Position numbers and translations under genes: made by a program | Notes under the pieces: model-generated | Database searches by the model: none | Seen by the model: only the letters and a program-made list of their open reading frames with translations | What the model was told of the DNA's origin: nothing | In this document: in pieces, positions 47,761 to 56,335 of the stretch | Numbering within the stretch: position 1 is the stretch's first letter | How the letters are laid out: each line of letters starts with the position of its first letter | Assembly (NCBI GenBank): GCA_963809965.1 | Contig: CAWELU010000061.1 | Location: forward strand, 124,001-188,000 | Source: CAIWHR01 sp963809965 | GTDB lineage: Bacteria > Pseudomonadota > Gammaproteobacteria > Burkholderiales > Casimicrobiaceae | DNA length: 64,000 nt | Direction of reading: 5' to 3'

Positions 47761-48684
47761 ATGGCAAAGGCAAGAGGATCGAACGCGGCGGGCGCCAATG
47801 GCGCAAGGAACGTGAGCCGCGCGAAGGGCGCGATGGGCGCGAAGGGACCTGGGGTTGGCAGGCCCCGGCGCTCGCCGGCGCCGTCGTACAAGACGCTCGC
47901 GGTCGAGCGCCGCAACGACGTGGCGTTCGTCGCGCTGGCGCGTCCCGAGGTGCACAACGCGTTCAACGAGACGTTGATCGCCGAGATGACCGAGGTCCTG
48001 TCCCAGCTCGACAGCGACGCCCTCGTGCGCGCCGTCGTGCTGCTCGGACAGGGCAAGAGCTTCTGTGCGGGCGCTGATCTCAACTGGATGAAGCGGATGG
48101 CCGGCTACGGCCGCGCGGAAAACCTCGCGGACGCGCGCGCGCTCGCGACGATGCTCGAGTCGCTCCATCGAATGAACAAGCCGACCATCGCGCGCGTGCA
48201 CGGCCCCGCGTTCGGTGGGGGTGTGGGCCTCGCGGCCTGTTGCGATATCGTCGTTGCCGCACAGGAAGCGACGTTCTCGCTCTCGGAGGTGAGGCTGGGA
48301 TTGATCCCGGCGACAATCGGACCCTACGTGGTCGAGGCGATCGGCGCACGGCAGGCACGCCGCTATTTCCTCTCGGCCGAGCGCTTCACCGCGGCCGAGG
48401 CGTTCCGGATCGGCCTGGTCCATGAAGTCACGCCGCAGGACGAGCTCGACGGTCGGATCGGCAAGCTCCTGGACACCCTCCTCGCGGCGGGCCCGCGGGC
48501 GCAGGGCGAGGCGAAGGCGCTGATCCGCGCAGTCGCGCATCGGCCGATCGGCGACGATGTGGTCGAAGGCACGGCCTTGCGCATAGCGGCGGTTCGGTCT
48601 TCCGCCGAGGCTAAGGAAGGCGTCGGGGCATTCCTGGAGAAACGCGAGCCGGCGTGGGTGCCGCCGACCCTGCGAAAGCGATGA
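47761..48684 (+). CDS. liuC: Methylglutaconyl-CoA hydratase (enoyl-CoA hydratase/isomerase family)
   Basis: Hydrates 3-methylglutaconyl-CoA to HMG-CoA. 307 residues. Crotonase core: oxyanion hole GKSFCAGADLNWMK and GPAFGGGVGLAACCD, catalytic region SLSEVRLGLIPATIGPYV. The first 43 residues are an unusual Ala/Gly/Arg/Lys-rich extension with no family counterpart; an internal start would remove it, but no better-placed Shine-Dalgarno is evident. The stop overlaps the next gene (ATGA). Confidence 0.92.
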   Translation: MAKARGSNAAGANGARNVSRAKGAMGAKGPGVGRPRRSPAPSYKTLAVERRNDVAFVALARPEVHNAFNETLIAEMTEVLSQLDSDALVRAVVLLGQGKSFCAGADLNWMKRMAGYGRAENLADARALATMLESLHRMNKPTIARVHGPAFGGGVGLAACCDIVVAAQEATFSLSEVRLGLIPATIGPYVVEAIGARQARRYFLSAERFTAAEAFRIGLVHEVTPQDELDGRIGKLLDTLLAAGPRAQGEAKALIRAVAHRPIGDDVVEGTALRIAAVRSSAEAKEGVGAFLEKREPAWVPPTLRKR

Positions 48685-49343
48685 ACACGATCCCCGGCTT
48701 GGCCGCGTTCGACACGTGGCAACTGGTCGCACTCGCGGCGGCGCTCGGCTGGGCGAGCGGCATCCGGCTCTACGCGGTGCTGTTCATCGTCGGCGGCCTG
48801 GGCTACCTCAACTGGGTCGAATTGCCGGGCGGGCTTGCAGCACTCGCGCATCCGTGGGTGCTCGCGGCGTCCGGCTTCATGCTCTGCGTCGAATTCCTGG
48901 CGGACAAGATTCCCGCCGTCGATACCGTATGGGATGTCGTGCACACGTTCATCCGAATCCCGGCGGGCGCCGCGCTCGCGGCAAGCGTATTCGGCGATGC
49001 CTCCTCTGCGACCGCGCTGGCGGCGGCGATCATCGGCGGCTCGCTCGCGGCGGGCAGTCATTTCGCGAAGGCAGGCAGCCGCGCTGCGATCAACACGTCG
49101 CCGGAGCCCTTCTCGAATTGGGCCGCGTCGTTCGGCGAGGATCTGGGAGTCGTCACACTTCTCTGGCTCGCGTTCGCACACCCGATCGCCGCGCTGATCG
49201 TGCTCGGGCTCATGGTCGTGCTGACCGGCTGGCTTCTCCTCAAGCTTTGGCGGTTCGTCGGGCCGATGCTCGGCAAGTTGACGGGCGCCATGGGCCAGGA
49301 GTCCGGCAATGGCGGCGGCGCGAAGAAGCCGGCCGATGTTTGA
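48681..49343 (+). CDS. DUF4126-family membrane protein
   Basis: 220 residues, about five to six hydrophobic segments. Recognised by WASGIRLYAVLFIVGGLGYL at the N-terminus, then EFLADKIPAVDTVWDVVHTFIR and NTSPEPFSNWAASFGED. Function unknown for the family. It overlaps the liuC stop by 4 bp and the liuD start by 8 bp, so it is embedded between the two carboxylase genes and must be cotranslated with them. Confidence 0.85.
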   Translation: MNTIPGLAAFDTWQLVALAAALGWASGIRLYAVLFIVGGLGYLNWVELPGGLAALAHPWVLAASGFMLCVEFLADKIPAVDTVWDVVHTFIRIPAGAALAASVFGDASSATALAAAIIGGSLAAGSHFAKAGSRAAINTSPEPFSNWAASFGEDLGVVTLLWLAFAHPIAALIVLGLMVVLTGWLLLKLWRFVGPMLGKLTGAMGQESGNGGGAKKPADV

Positions 49344-51357
49344 CAAGATCCTGATCGCCAATCGGGGCGAGATCGCCTGCCGCGTGGCGCGCACCGCGCG
49401 GCGGCTGGGCATTCGCACCGTCGCGGTGTATTCGGATGCCGATGCCGAGGCGCTGCACGTCGCGGCGTGCGACGAGGCTTTTCGTTTGGGACCGCCGCCG
49501 CCGCGCGAGAGCTACCTTGACGGCGACGCGATCGTCGCGATCGCCAAACGCTGCGGGGCGCAGGCGATTCACCCCGGGTACGGTTTTCTCTCCGAGAACG
49601 AAGCGTTTGCGGCGGCCTGCGGTGCGGCTGGTGTCGTCTTCATCGGGCCGCCGCCGTCGGCGATCGCGGCAATGGGATCCAAATCGGCTGCGAAGCGGAT
49701 CATGGCGGGCGCGAATGTGCCGCTCGTGCCGGGCTACCACGGCGAGGACCAGGACCCCAAGCTACTCGCGCGGGAGGCCGCGAAGATCGGCTTCCCGGTG
49801 CTGATCAAGGCCACCGCCGGCGGCGGCGGCAAGGGGATGAAGATCGTCGAGCGAGCGAAGGATTTCGCGGCAGCGCTCGCCTCCGCGCAGCGGGAGGCGA
49901 AAGCCGGATTCGGCGACGATCGTGTGCTGGTCGAGAAATACCTGACCGCGCCACGGCACATCGAGATCCAGGTGTTCGCCGATACGCATGGCAACTCGGT
50001 CTACCTGTTCGAGCGCGACTGCTCGGTGCAGCGCCGGCACCAGAAGGTGCTCGAGGAAGCGCCGGCGCCGGCGATGAAGCCCGAGCACCGTCGGGCCATG
50101 GGCGAGGCGGCGGTGGCCGCAGCGAAAGCGATCGGCTACGTCGGCGCCGGGACGGTCGAGTTCATCGCCGCCGACAGCTTCGCGCGCGACGGCGCGTTCT
50201 ACTTCATGGAGATGAACACCCGACTGCAGGTCGAGCATCCAGTGACCGAGATGGTGACCGGAGAGGACTTGGTCGAATGGCAGCTCCGGGTTGCCGCAGG
50301 CGAGTCGCTGCCCAAGCGCCAGGCGGAGCTCAATCTCAGCGGCCACGCGATCGAGGCGCGCATCTACGCGGAGGATCCCGACCGCGGATTCCTGCCGTCG
50401 ATCGGCCGGTTGGTTCACCTGCAGGCGCCGGCAACGGATGCCGGCGTGCGCGTCGATACCGGCGTGCGCGGCGGTGACGAGATCACGCCCTATTACGATC
50501 CGATGATCGCCAAGCTGATCGTCCACGGCGAGGATCGGCCGACAGCGCTGCGACGTCTCGCTGAAGCGCTTGCCGAAACCGAGATCGTCGGCGTCGCGAC
50601 CAACGTCGCCTTCCTGCGGCGCGTGGTCGCGCATGAGGCGTTCGCGTCGGGAGGCGTCGATACGGGCCTCATTGCACGCCATCATGCTGCCCTGTTTCCC
50701 GCGGCAACACCGGCTTCCGCGCAAACGTTGCTCGCCGCGGCGCTGGCCGAGGCGCACACGATCATCGCGCAGCGTGCGATGGCGGCCGCCGCATCCGCCG
50801 ACCCGCATTCGCCGTGGTGCGCGGTCGATCCGTGGTGGGTCAACAGCGAGCGCCACGCGATTACGGTGATATTCGCGGACGGCGAGGCGCGGCACGAGCT
50901 TGCGATACGCCGGGATGGCGCCGGCTGGCGAGTCGTCCTCCCGTCCGGAGAGGTCAGGGCGCAGGTGACTGGGCCGGGTGCAACGAGTGCACCGCGACGC
51001 ACCATCCGGACTGCCGGGGCCGAATTCCGGGCAACGGTGATCCCGCTTGGCGAGGAACGCCATGTCTTCTGCGGCGGCGAGCATCGCCGGCTGCTGCTGG
51101 TCGATCCGATGGCCCATGCAGGCGAGGAGGAAGAACATGGCGGGCACCTGATGGCGCCAATGTCGGGCACGGTCGTGGCCGTGCTCGTCGCGCCAGGCGA
51201 CCAGGTCGACAAGGGGGCGCCCCTGCTGATCCTCGAGGCGATGAAGATGGAGCATACGATCGCTGCGCCGTCCGCCGGCGTTGTCACGGCGGTCAACTAC
51301 CGCGCTGGCGACCGGGTAACGGAAGGCGCCGACCTCGTCGAGCTTGGCCACGCGTAG
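49336..51357 (+). CDS. liuD: Methylcrotonyl-CoA carboxylase, alpha (biotin carboxylase/carrier) subunit
   Basis: 673 residues. Biotin carboxylase domain (FDKILIANRGEIACRV; ATP-grasp KATAGGGGKGMK; EMNTRLQVEHPVTEM), a BT linker domain, and a C-terminal biotinyl domain with the modified Lys in LEAMKMEHT (about residue 636). The ATG at 49336 lies inside the previous gene and begins the conserved N-terminus; it is the natural choice over 49309. Partner of LiuB. Intact. Confidence 0.97.
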   Translation: MFDKILIANRGEIACRVARTARRLGIRTVAVYSDADAEALHVAACDEAFRLGPPPPRESYLDGDAIVAIAKRCGAQAIHPGYGFLSENEAFAAACGAAGVVFIGPPPSAIAAMGSKSAAKRIMAGANVPLVPGYHGEDQDPKLLAREAAKIGFPVLIKATAGGGGKGMKIVERAKDFAAALASAQREAKAGFGDDRVLVEKYLTAPRHIEIQVFADTHGNSVYLFERDCSVQRRHQKVLEEAPAPAMKPEHRRAMGEAAVAAAKAIGYVGAGTVEFIAADSFARDGAFYFMEMNTRLQVEHPVTEMVTGEDLVEWQLRVAAGESLPKRQAELNLSGHAIEARIYAEDPDRGFLPSIGRLVHLQAPATDAGVRVDTGVRGGDEITPYYDPMIAKLIVHGEDRPTALRRLAEALAETEIVGVATNVAFLRRVVAHEAFASGGVDTGLIARHHAALFPAATPASAQTLLAAALAEAHTIIAQRAMAAAASADPHSPWCAVDPWWVNSERHAITVIFADGEARHELAIRRDGAGWRVVLPSGEVRAQVTGPGATSAPRRTIRTAGAEFRATVIPLGEERHVFCGGEHRRLLLVDPMAHAGEEEEHGGHLMAPMSGTVVAVLVAPGDQVDKGAPLLILEAMKMEHTIAAPSAGVVTAVNYRAGDRVTEGADLVELGHA

Positions 51358-51388
51358 CGGTTGGGTGCGAACGGGCCGTACCTCGCCG

Positions 51389-52312
51389 GTGAAGGTCTTG
51401 CTGCAGATGCCCGGGACCGCGCTCGACCAGTGGCGCTCCGCGCTCAACTCTGCGCTGCCGGAGGCCGAGATCGCCATCTGGCCCCAACCTTGTGCCGTTC
51501 CCGATTACGCCTTGGTGTGGAAGCCGCCGCCGGAACTCTTCGTACAAGTTCGGCCCGCAAAGGCGATCTTCAATATCGGTGCCGGTGTCGAGGCGCTGCT
51601 GGCGGTGCCGACGCTGCCGGACAGTATTCCGGTGATCAGGCTCGAGGACGCCGGAATGGCCGAGCAGATGGCGGAATACGTTGCGCTGGCCGTACTGCGC
51701 GCCTACCGTGAGAGCGACGTCTATGCGGCACAGCAACGCGAGGCGCGCTGGCAGGCGCGTGAGCGCCTGCCGAAGCGGGAGTTCGGCATCGGCATTCTCG
51801 GCCTGGGCTTGCTCGGGCGCGCGGTCGTCGCGACGCTTGGTACGTTCGGCTTTCCGCTCGCGGGCTGGAGCCGCGAACGCAAGTCTATCCCCGGCGTGGA
51901 GTCGTTTGCCGGTGACGCCGAGCTGCCGGCGTTCCTCGGGCGCTCGCGTGTGCTCGTCTGCCTGCTGCCGGCGACACCCGCGACGCGGAACCTGCTCGAT
52001 CGGTCGAGACTGTCACATCTGCCGCGGGGCGCGCACGTCATGAACGTGGCACGCGGCGAGATCGTCGTCGACACGGATCTGATCGCGCTGCTCGACGCGG
52101 GGCATCTGGGGGGCGCGACGGTGGACGTCTTTCGGGTCGAGCCGCTGCCGCACGAGCACCCGTTCTGGCATCATCCGCGAATCGTGGTGACACCGCATGT
52201 GTCGGCGGTCACGCTCATCGCCGATTCGGTCGCCCAGATCGCCACGAAGATCCGCCGGCTCGAGCGCGGCGAGCCGGTGAGCGGCGCCGTCGACCGCTCG
52301 CGCGGCTACTGA
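51389..52312 (+). CDS. D-2-hydroxyacid dehydrogenase, GhrA (glyoxylate/hydroxypyruvate reductase A)-like
   Basis: 307 residues from a GTG at 51389 (VKVLLQMPGT); a TTG at 51344 would overlap liuD. The NAD(P) fold is GILGLGLLGRAV, with catalytic Arg in NVARGEIVVD, Glu in RVEPLP and His in TPHVSAVT, all as in GhrA-type reductases. It lies between liuD and the lyase gene, an unexpected neighbour for leucine degradation. It could reduce a 2-oxo acid such as 2-oxoisocaproate; this is inference. Confidence 0.9.
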   Translation: MKVLLQMPGTALDQWRSALNSALPEAEIAIWPQPCAVPDYALVWKPPPELFVQVRPAKAIFNIGAGVEALLAVPTLPDSIPVIRLEDAGMAEQMAEYVALAVLRAYRESDVYAAQQREARWQARERLPKREFGIGILGLGLLGRAVVATLGTFGFPLAGWSRERKSIPGVESFAGDAELPAFLGRSRVLVCLLPATPATRNLLDRSRLSHLPRGAHVMNVARGEIVVDTDLIALLDAGHLGGATVDVFRVEPLPHEHPFWHHPRIVVTPHVSAVTLIADSVAQIATKIRRLERGEPVSGAVDRSRGY

Positions 52313-52336
52313 GCGGACGCCGACGGCGCCAACGTC

Positions 52337-53269
52337 ATGAGGACCGACATGAAACTTCCTCCGCGCGTACGTCTGGTCGAGGTCGGGCCGCGCGACGGGC
52401 TGCAGAACGAGAAGGCGGCGGTCCCGGTCGACGTCAAGGTCGGCCTGATCGACCGGCTGACGGAAGCGGGCTTTGCTGCGATCGAGGCCACCTCGTTCGT
52501 CTCGCCGAAATGGGTACCGCAGATGGCGGACGCCGCCGAGGTGATGGCGCGGATCCGGCGCAAGGCGGGCGTGCGTTACCCGGTGCTGACGCCGAACCTC
52601 AAGGGCTTCGAGGCGGCGCTCGCGGCGAAGGCGGACGAAGTCGCCGTGTTCGTCGCGGCCTCCGAGACATTCTCGCGGAGGAACATCAATTGCAGCATCG
52701 CCGAGAGCCTCGAGCGTGCGCGGCCGATCTTCTCCGCCGCGAAGGCGCACGGCGTCCGCGTTCGTGGCTACATCTCCTGCGTGCTCGGCTGCCCGTACGA
52801 AGGCGAGGTGGATCGGCGCAAGGTGGCCGACGTCGCGGAAGCGTTATGGCGCGAGGGCGCCTACGAGGTTTCGCTCGGCGATACGATCGGCGTCGGCACC
52901 GCGGGCAAGACGCAGGCGCTCATCGGCGTGGTCGCCGAAAGTGTCCCGGTGGCCTTTCTCGCCGGCCACTTTCACGACACGTACGGCCAGGCGCTCACCA
53001 ACGTCTACGCGGCCATGGAGATGGGCGTCGCGACGTTCGACTGTTCGGTGGCCGGGCTCGGCGGCTGTCCCTACGCGAAGGGCGCCACCGGCAATGTCGC
53101 GAGCGAAGACGTCGTCTACCTGCTTGCCGGACTCGGCATCGAAACCGGCGTCGACCTGAAGAAGCTGCGCGTCGCCGGCCAGTTCATCTCCGATTTTCTC
53201 GGCCGTCCGCCTGTGTCGCGGGTCGCGCGCGCGCTCGCTGCCAAGGAGCCGCTGGAAGCCCCGCAATGA
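52337..53269 (+). CDS. liuE: Hydroxymethylglutaryl-CoA lyase
   Basis: Cleaves HMG-CoA to acetoacetate and acetyl-CoA, the last step of the liu path. 310 residues. TIM-barrel HMGL-like family: EVGPRDGLQNE with metal-binding Asp, GHFHDTYGQALTN metal-ligand His residues, and the catalytic Cys loop AGLGGCPYAKGATGNVASED. ATG 52349 (MKLPPRVRL) is an alternative start. The stop overlaps the next start (ATGA). Intact. Gene symbol mvaB is also used. Confidence 0.96.
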   Translation: MRTDMKLPPRVRLVEVGPRDGLQNEKAAVPVDVKVGLIDRLTEAGFAAIEATSFVSPKWVPQMADAAEVMARIRRKAGVRYPVLTPNLKGFEAALAAKADEVAVFVAASETFSRRNINCSIAESLERARPIFSAAKAHGVRVRGYISCVLGCPYEGEVDRRKVADVAEALWREGAYEVSLGDTIGVGTAGKTQALIGVVAESVPVAFLAGHFHDTYGQALTNVYAAMEMGVATFDCSVAGLGGCPYAKGATGNVASEDVVYLLAGLGIETGVDLKKLRVAGQFISDFLGRPPVSRVARALAAKEPLEAPQ

Positions 53270-53481
53270 GCAGCCCGGCCAAGCGCAATGCGGCCATGGG
53301 CGAGGTCCCTTCGCCGTGCGTCAGCGTCTGCACGATGGATGCGGCCGGGGCGCTGTGCCTCGGTTGCTTCCGGACCTTGGACGAGATTGCCGCGTGGAGT
53401 GTGCTCGATGCGGACGCGAAACGCGCGGTGCTGGCCAAGCTCGCCCGGCGTCGTGCCACGTACGCGAGTCCGCAGCCATGA
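53266..53481 (+). CDS. DUF1289 small cysteine protein
   Basis: 71 residues. The family cysteine pattern is SPCVSVCTMDAAGALCLGCFRT (C-x3-C-x8-C-x2-C), suggesting a small metal-binding or Fe-S site, followed by an RTLDEIAAWS helix. Function unknown. It overlaps both liuE and the next gene by 4 bp and so belongs to the operon. Confidence 0.85.
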   Translation: MSSPAKRNAAMGEVPSPCVSVCTMDAAGALCLGCFRTLDEIAAWSVLDADAKRAVLAKLARRRATYASPQP

Positions 53482-54147
53482 TCGCCGACTGGTATTTCGA
53501 CTTCGTTTCGCCTTTCGCGTACCTGCAGAGCGAACAGCTTGCCTCGCTCGCACCGCAGATTTCGATTCGGTATCGGCCGGTTCTGTTCGCCGCGCTGCTC
53601 GGCGCGCATGGCCAGAAGGGGCCGGCGGAAATCCCGACCAAGCGGGCCTTCACCTATCGTTATCTGCGTCTGGCAGGCGCGCAAGCTCGGCGTTCCCTTG
53701 CGCTTTCCGCCCGAGCATCCGTTCAATCCGTTGCCGTTGCTGCGTTTGGCGCTCGCATGCGATTGCGCTCCCTCCGCGGTGCATCGCATCTTCCGTTTCG
53801 TCTGGCGCGACGGCCGGCTGCCGGACCTGCCGATCGAGTGGACCGAGCTCGCGAGCGAGCTCGGCGTAGCCGATGCCGGCACGCGCATTGCCTCTGCCGA
53901 AGTCAAGGAGGCGCTCCGCCGCAACACCGACGAGGCAATCGCGCGCGGGGTCTTCGGCGTGCCGACGCTGGCGATCGCCGACACGCTGTTCTGGGGCGCC
54001 GATGCGACGCAGATGGCCGCGGACTTCGTCGCGGCAGGCTGCCGCTACGATGATCCGGAGTACGAACGCGTCGCGGCGCTGCCGATCGGCGCCAGCCGCG
54101 ATCAAAGCGGCGCGGGAAAACGCGGCGCGTCGGTCAGGAAAGTCTGA
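53478..54147 (+). CDS. 2-Hydroxychromene-2-carboxylate isomerase family, second copy (frameshift near 53678)
   Basis: About 222 residues. WYFDFVSPFAYLQSEQ again has Ser in place of the DsbA CxxC; the frame moves near 53678 after FTYRYL and continues as WQARKLGVPLRFPPEHPFNPLPLLRLA, with the cis-Pro motif FGVPTLAIADTLFWG. One surplus base reconciles it. It shares fold and motif order with the protein at 44475 but differs substantially in sequence, so the two are probably not recent duplicates. Last gene of the liu run. Confidence 0.87.
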
Positions 54148-54270
54148 GGACGCCGGCGCGGAAATCGGCACGGCAGCGCGCGCAAACGGGTCCCGGCAGG
54201 AGTCGCGTCGGTGCGAGAGTCGGGAGTCCGGCGAGTGGCGGGGCCGGTGCGGCGGTAGCGCTCCGTCCGT

Positions 54271-55443
54271 TCACAAATCGTCGGCGCCGGGAATGGCGAG
54301 CTCGCGCCGGATCGACCGCGCGCTCGCCAGCGCCTCGTCGAGCGTGGACGCGAGGCAGGTCACATGGCCCATCTTGCGGCCGCGCCGCGCCTCGGTCTTG
54401 CCGTACAGGTGCAGCTTGGCGGAGCGATGCGAGAGCACGCGCGTCCAGTCCGGTTCCCGCGCGCTGGTCGCGGTGGCGCCGGCGAACCAGATGTCGCCCA
54501 GCAGATTCACCATGACGGCGCTTTCGTGCTGGCGTACCTCGCCGAGCGGCAGTCCCGCCAGCACACGCACCTGCTGTTCGAACTGCGACGTGACGCACGC
54601 ATCGATCGTGTAGTGGCCGCTGTTGTGCGGCCGCGGCGCGATCTCGTTGACCGTGAGCGCCCCGTCGGTCGTCACGAACATCTCGACGCACAGCACACCG
54701 CTGTAGCGGAGCTTGCCGGCAATTGCGGTGGCGACCGAGCGCGCCGCATCCGCCAGCTCCGGCGGCACGCGCGCGGGGACGATCGAAACGTCCAGGATGC
54801 CATCGCGATGCCGATTCTCGGCGACGGGCCAGGCGGCAGTCTCGCCGCGCACCGTGCGCGCGACGATCACCGATATTTCGCAGGCGAGCGACACGAACCG
54901 CTCGAGCACGCAGGGCTGGCCATTCATCGTCCGGACGGCGCCGGCAACGTCATCGCGGGTGCGAACGCGGACCTGGCCCTTGCCGTCGTAACCCAGGCGC
55001 GCGCTCTTGACGATGCCGGGAAGCAATGCTTCCGGCGCGGCGCGCGCATCCGCCTCGCTGCGCAACACCACATAAGGGGTGACCCGAAAGCCGTGACCCG
55101 AAAGAAAGGTCTTTTCGCTGATCCGATCCTGCGCAATCGCGACACTTGCCGCGGCGGGAGAAACATTCGCCGTTCGTGCGAGGTATTCGAGCGCGCCGGC
55201 CGGAACGTTCTCGAATTCAGTCGTCGCCGCGCGCGCCAGCGATGCCAGCGTCGCGAGTCCGTCCGGGTCGAGGTAACCGGCGCGAATGTGCCGATCGGCG
55301 ACGCTGCCCGCCGGACTCGCCTCGTCCGGCTCGAGCACGGCGACGCGATACCCGAGGCTCTGCGCGGCCATGCAGAACATGCGGCCGAGCTGCCCGCCGC
55401 CCAGCAATCCGAGCCAGGCCCCGGGAGGGACGACGCCACTCAT
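54271..55443 (-). CDS. purK: N5-carboxyaminoimidazole ribonucleotide synthase
   Basis: ATP-dependent carboxylation of AIR in purine synthesis. 390 residues. ATP-grasp fold with GLLGGGQLGRMFCMAA at the N-terminus, GIVKSARLGYDGKGQ and EIAPRPHNSGHYTIDAC. The ATG at 55443 starts the conserved strand; a longer reading from 55581 adds a non-conserved 46-residue segment. It is downstream of purE on the same strand with 196 bp between, which holds no recognised gene. Intact. Confidence 0.96.
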   Translation of the reverse strand: MSGVVPPGAWLGLLGGGQLGRMFCMAAQSLGYRVAVLEPDEASPAGSVADRHIRAGYLDPDGLATLASLARAATTEFENVPAGALEYLARTANVSPAAASVAIAQDRISEKTFLSGHGFRVTPYVVLRSEADARAAPEALLPGIVKSARLGYDGKGQVRVRTRDDVAGAVRTMNGQPCVLERFVSLACEISVIVARTVRGETAAWPVAENRHRDGILDVSIVPARVPPELADAARSVATAIAGKLRYSGVLCVEMFVTTDGALTVNEIAPRPHNSGHYTIDACVTSQFEQQVRVLAGLPLGEVRQHESAVMVNLLGDIWFAGATATSAREPDWTRVLSHRSAKLHLYGKTEARRGRKMGHVTCLASTLDEALASARSIRRELAIPGADDL

Positions 55444-55639
55444 GGGTGCACCCTTGGCGCTGCGCGCCGTCCCTCGGGGAAGCGGCGTTCGCCCAGCGGC
55501 GAGGGCCCCCGCGCTAGTTTCTGCGCGGGGATCGACGCCAAGGCGAATCGCCGCTCCGGCCGACACCTCGGCGCCACGCAAAGTGCTAATCGCCCCGGAG
55601 GCCGGGAGCGGTTCGCGTCTTGGGGCGGCCCGGCGACGC

Positions 55640-56158
55640 TCACGCGGGTTTCACGCCGTCGGCTCGCACGTGCATCGCGCGAGCGGCGTTGGTCTGCTTC
55701 AACCGGAACGCGGCAAGCTTTCGCGCGAGCGCGGGATCGGTTCCCGCGATCAGCGCTACGGCGAACAGACCCGCGTTCGCCGCGCCGGCCTCGCCGATCG
55801 CGAACGTGGCGACCGGGATCCCCTTCGGCATCTGGACGATCGAGTAGAGCGAGTCCTCGCCGCGCAGGTACTTGGAGGGAACCGGAACCCCCAGCACCGG
55901 AACGGTCGTCTTGGCGGCGAGCATACCGGGCAGGTGTGCCGCGCCGCCTGCGCCGGCGATGATGCAGCGCAAGCCGCGGGGCAGCGCATCCTCGGCGTAC
56001 TCGAACATGTCGTCGGGCATTCGATGCGCCGAAACGACGCGCGCCTCGTAGGCGACGCCGAAGGCATCGAGTTGCGCGGCCGAATGGCGCATGATGTCCC
56101 AGTCGCTGTCGCTGCCCATGACGACGCCGACCAACGGCATGCTCTTGCGTTGTCCCAT
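55640..56158 (-). CDS. purE: N5-carboxyaminoimidazole ribonucleotide mutase
   Basis: Converts N5-CAIR to CAIR in purine synthesis. 172 residues. VGVVMGSDSDWDIM, SAHRMPDDMF (catalytic His) and AGAGGAAHLPGMLA are all present. First gene of the purE-purK pair on the minus strand; divergent from the lytic transglycosylase gene, with about 177 bp between the starts. Confidence 0.97.
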   Translation of the reverse strand: MGQRKSMPLVGVVMGSDSDWDIMRHSAAQLDAFGVAYEARVVSAHRMPDDMFEYAEDALPRGLRCIIAGAGGAAHLPGMLAAKTTVPVLGVPVPSKYLRGEDSLYSIVQMPKGIPVATFAIGEAGAANAGLFAVALIAGTDPALARKLAAFRLKQTNAARAMHVRADGVKPA

Positions 56159-56335
56159 CGGCCCTCCCCGATGCCCGAGCGTCGTCGCCTACGTTGCCGC
56201 GCGAGGTGCCCTGGAATGGGCGGCATCTTAGCATCCGGCCCGCGTGAACCATTGGGTTGGGCAGCGGTCGCATGCCGGGTAACGACTCCGGAAAGAACGC
56301 GCGCCGGTTGCGAAAAGACCACCGTGTCGCGGACA

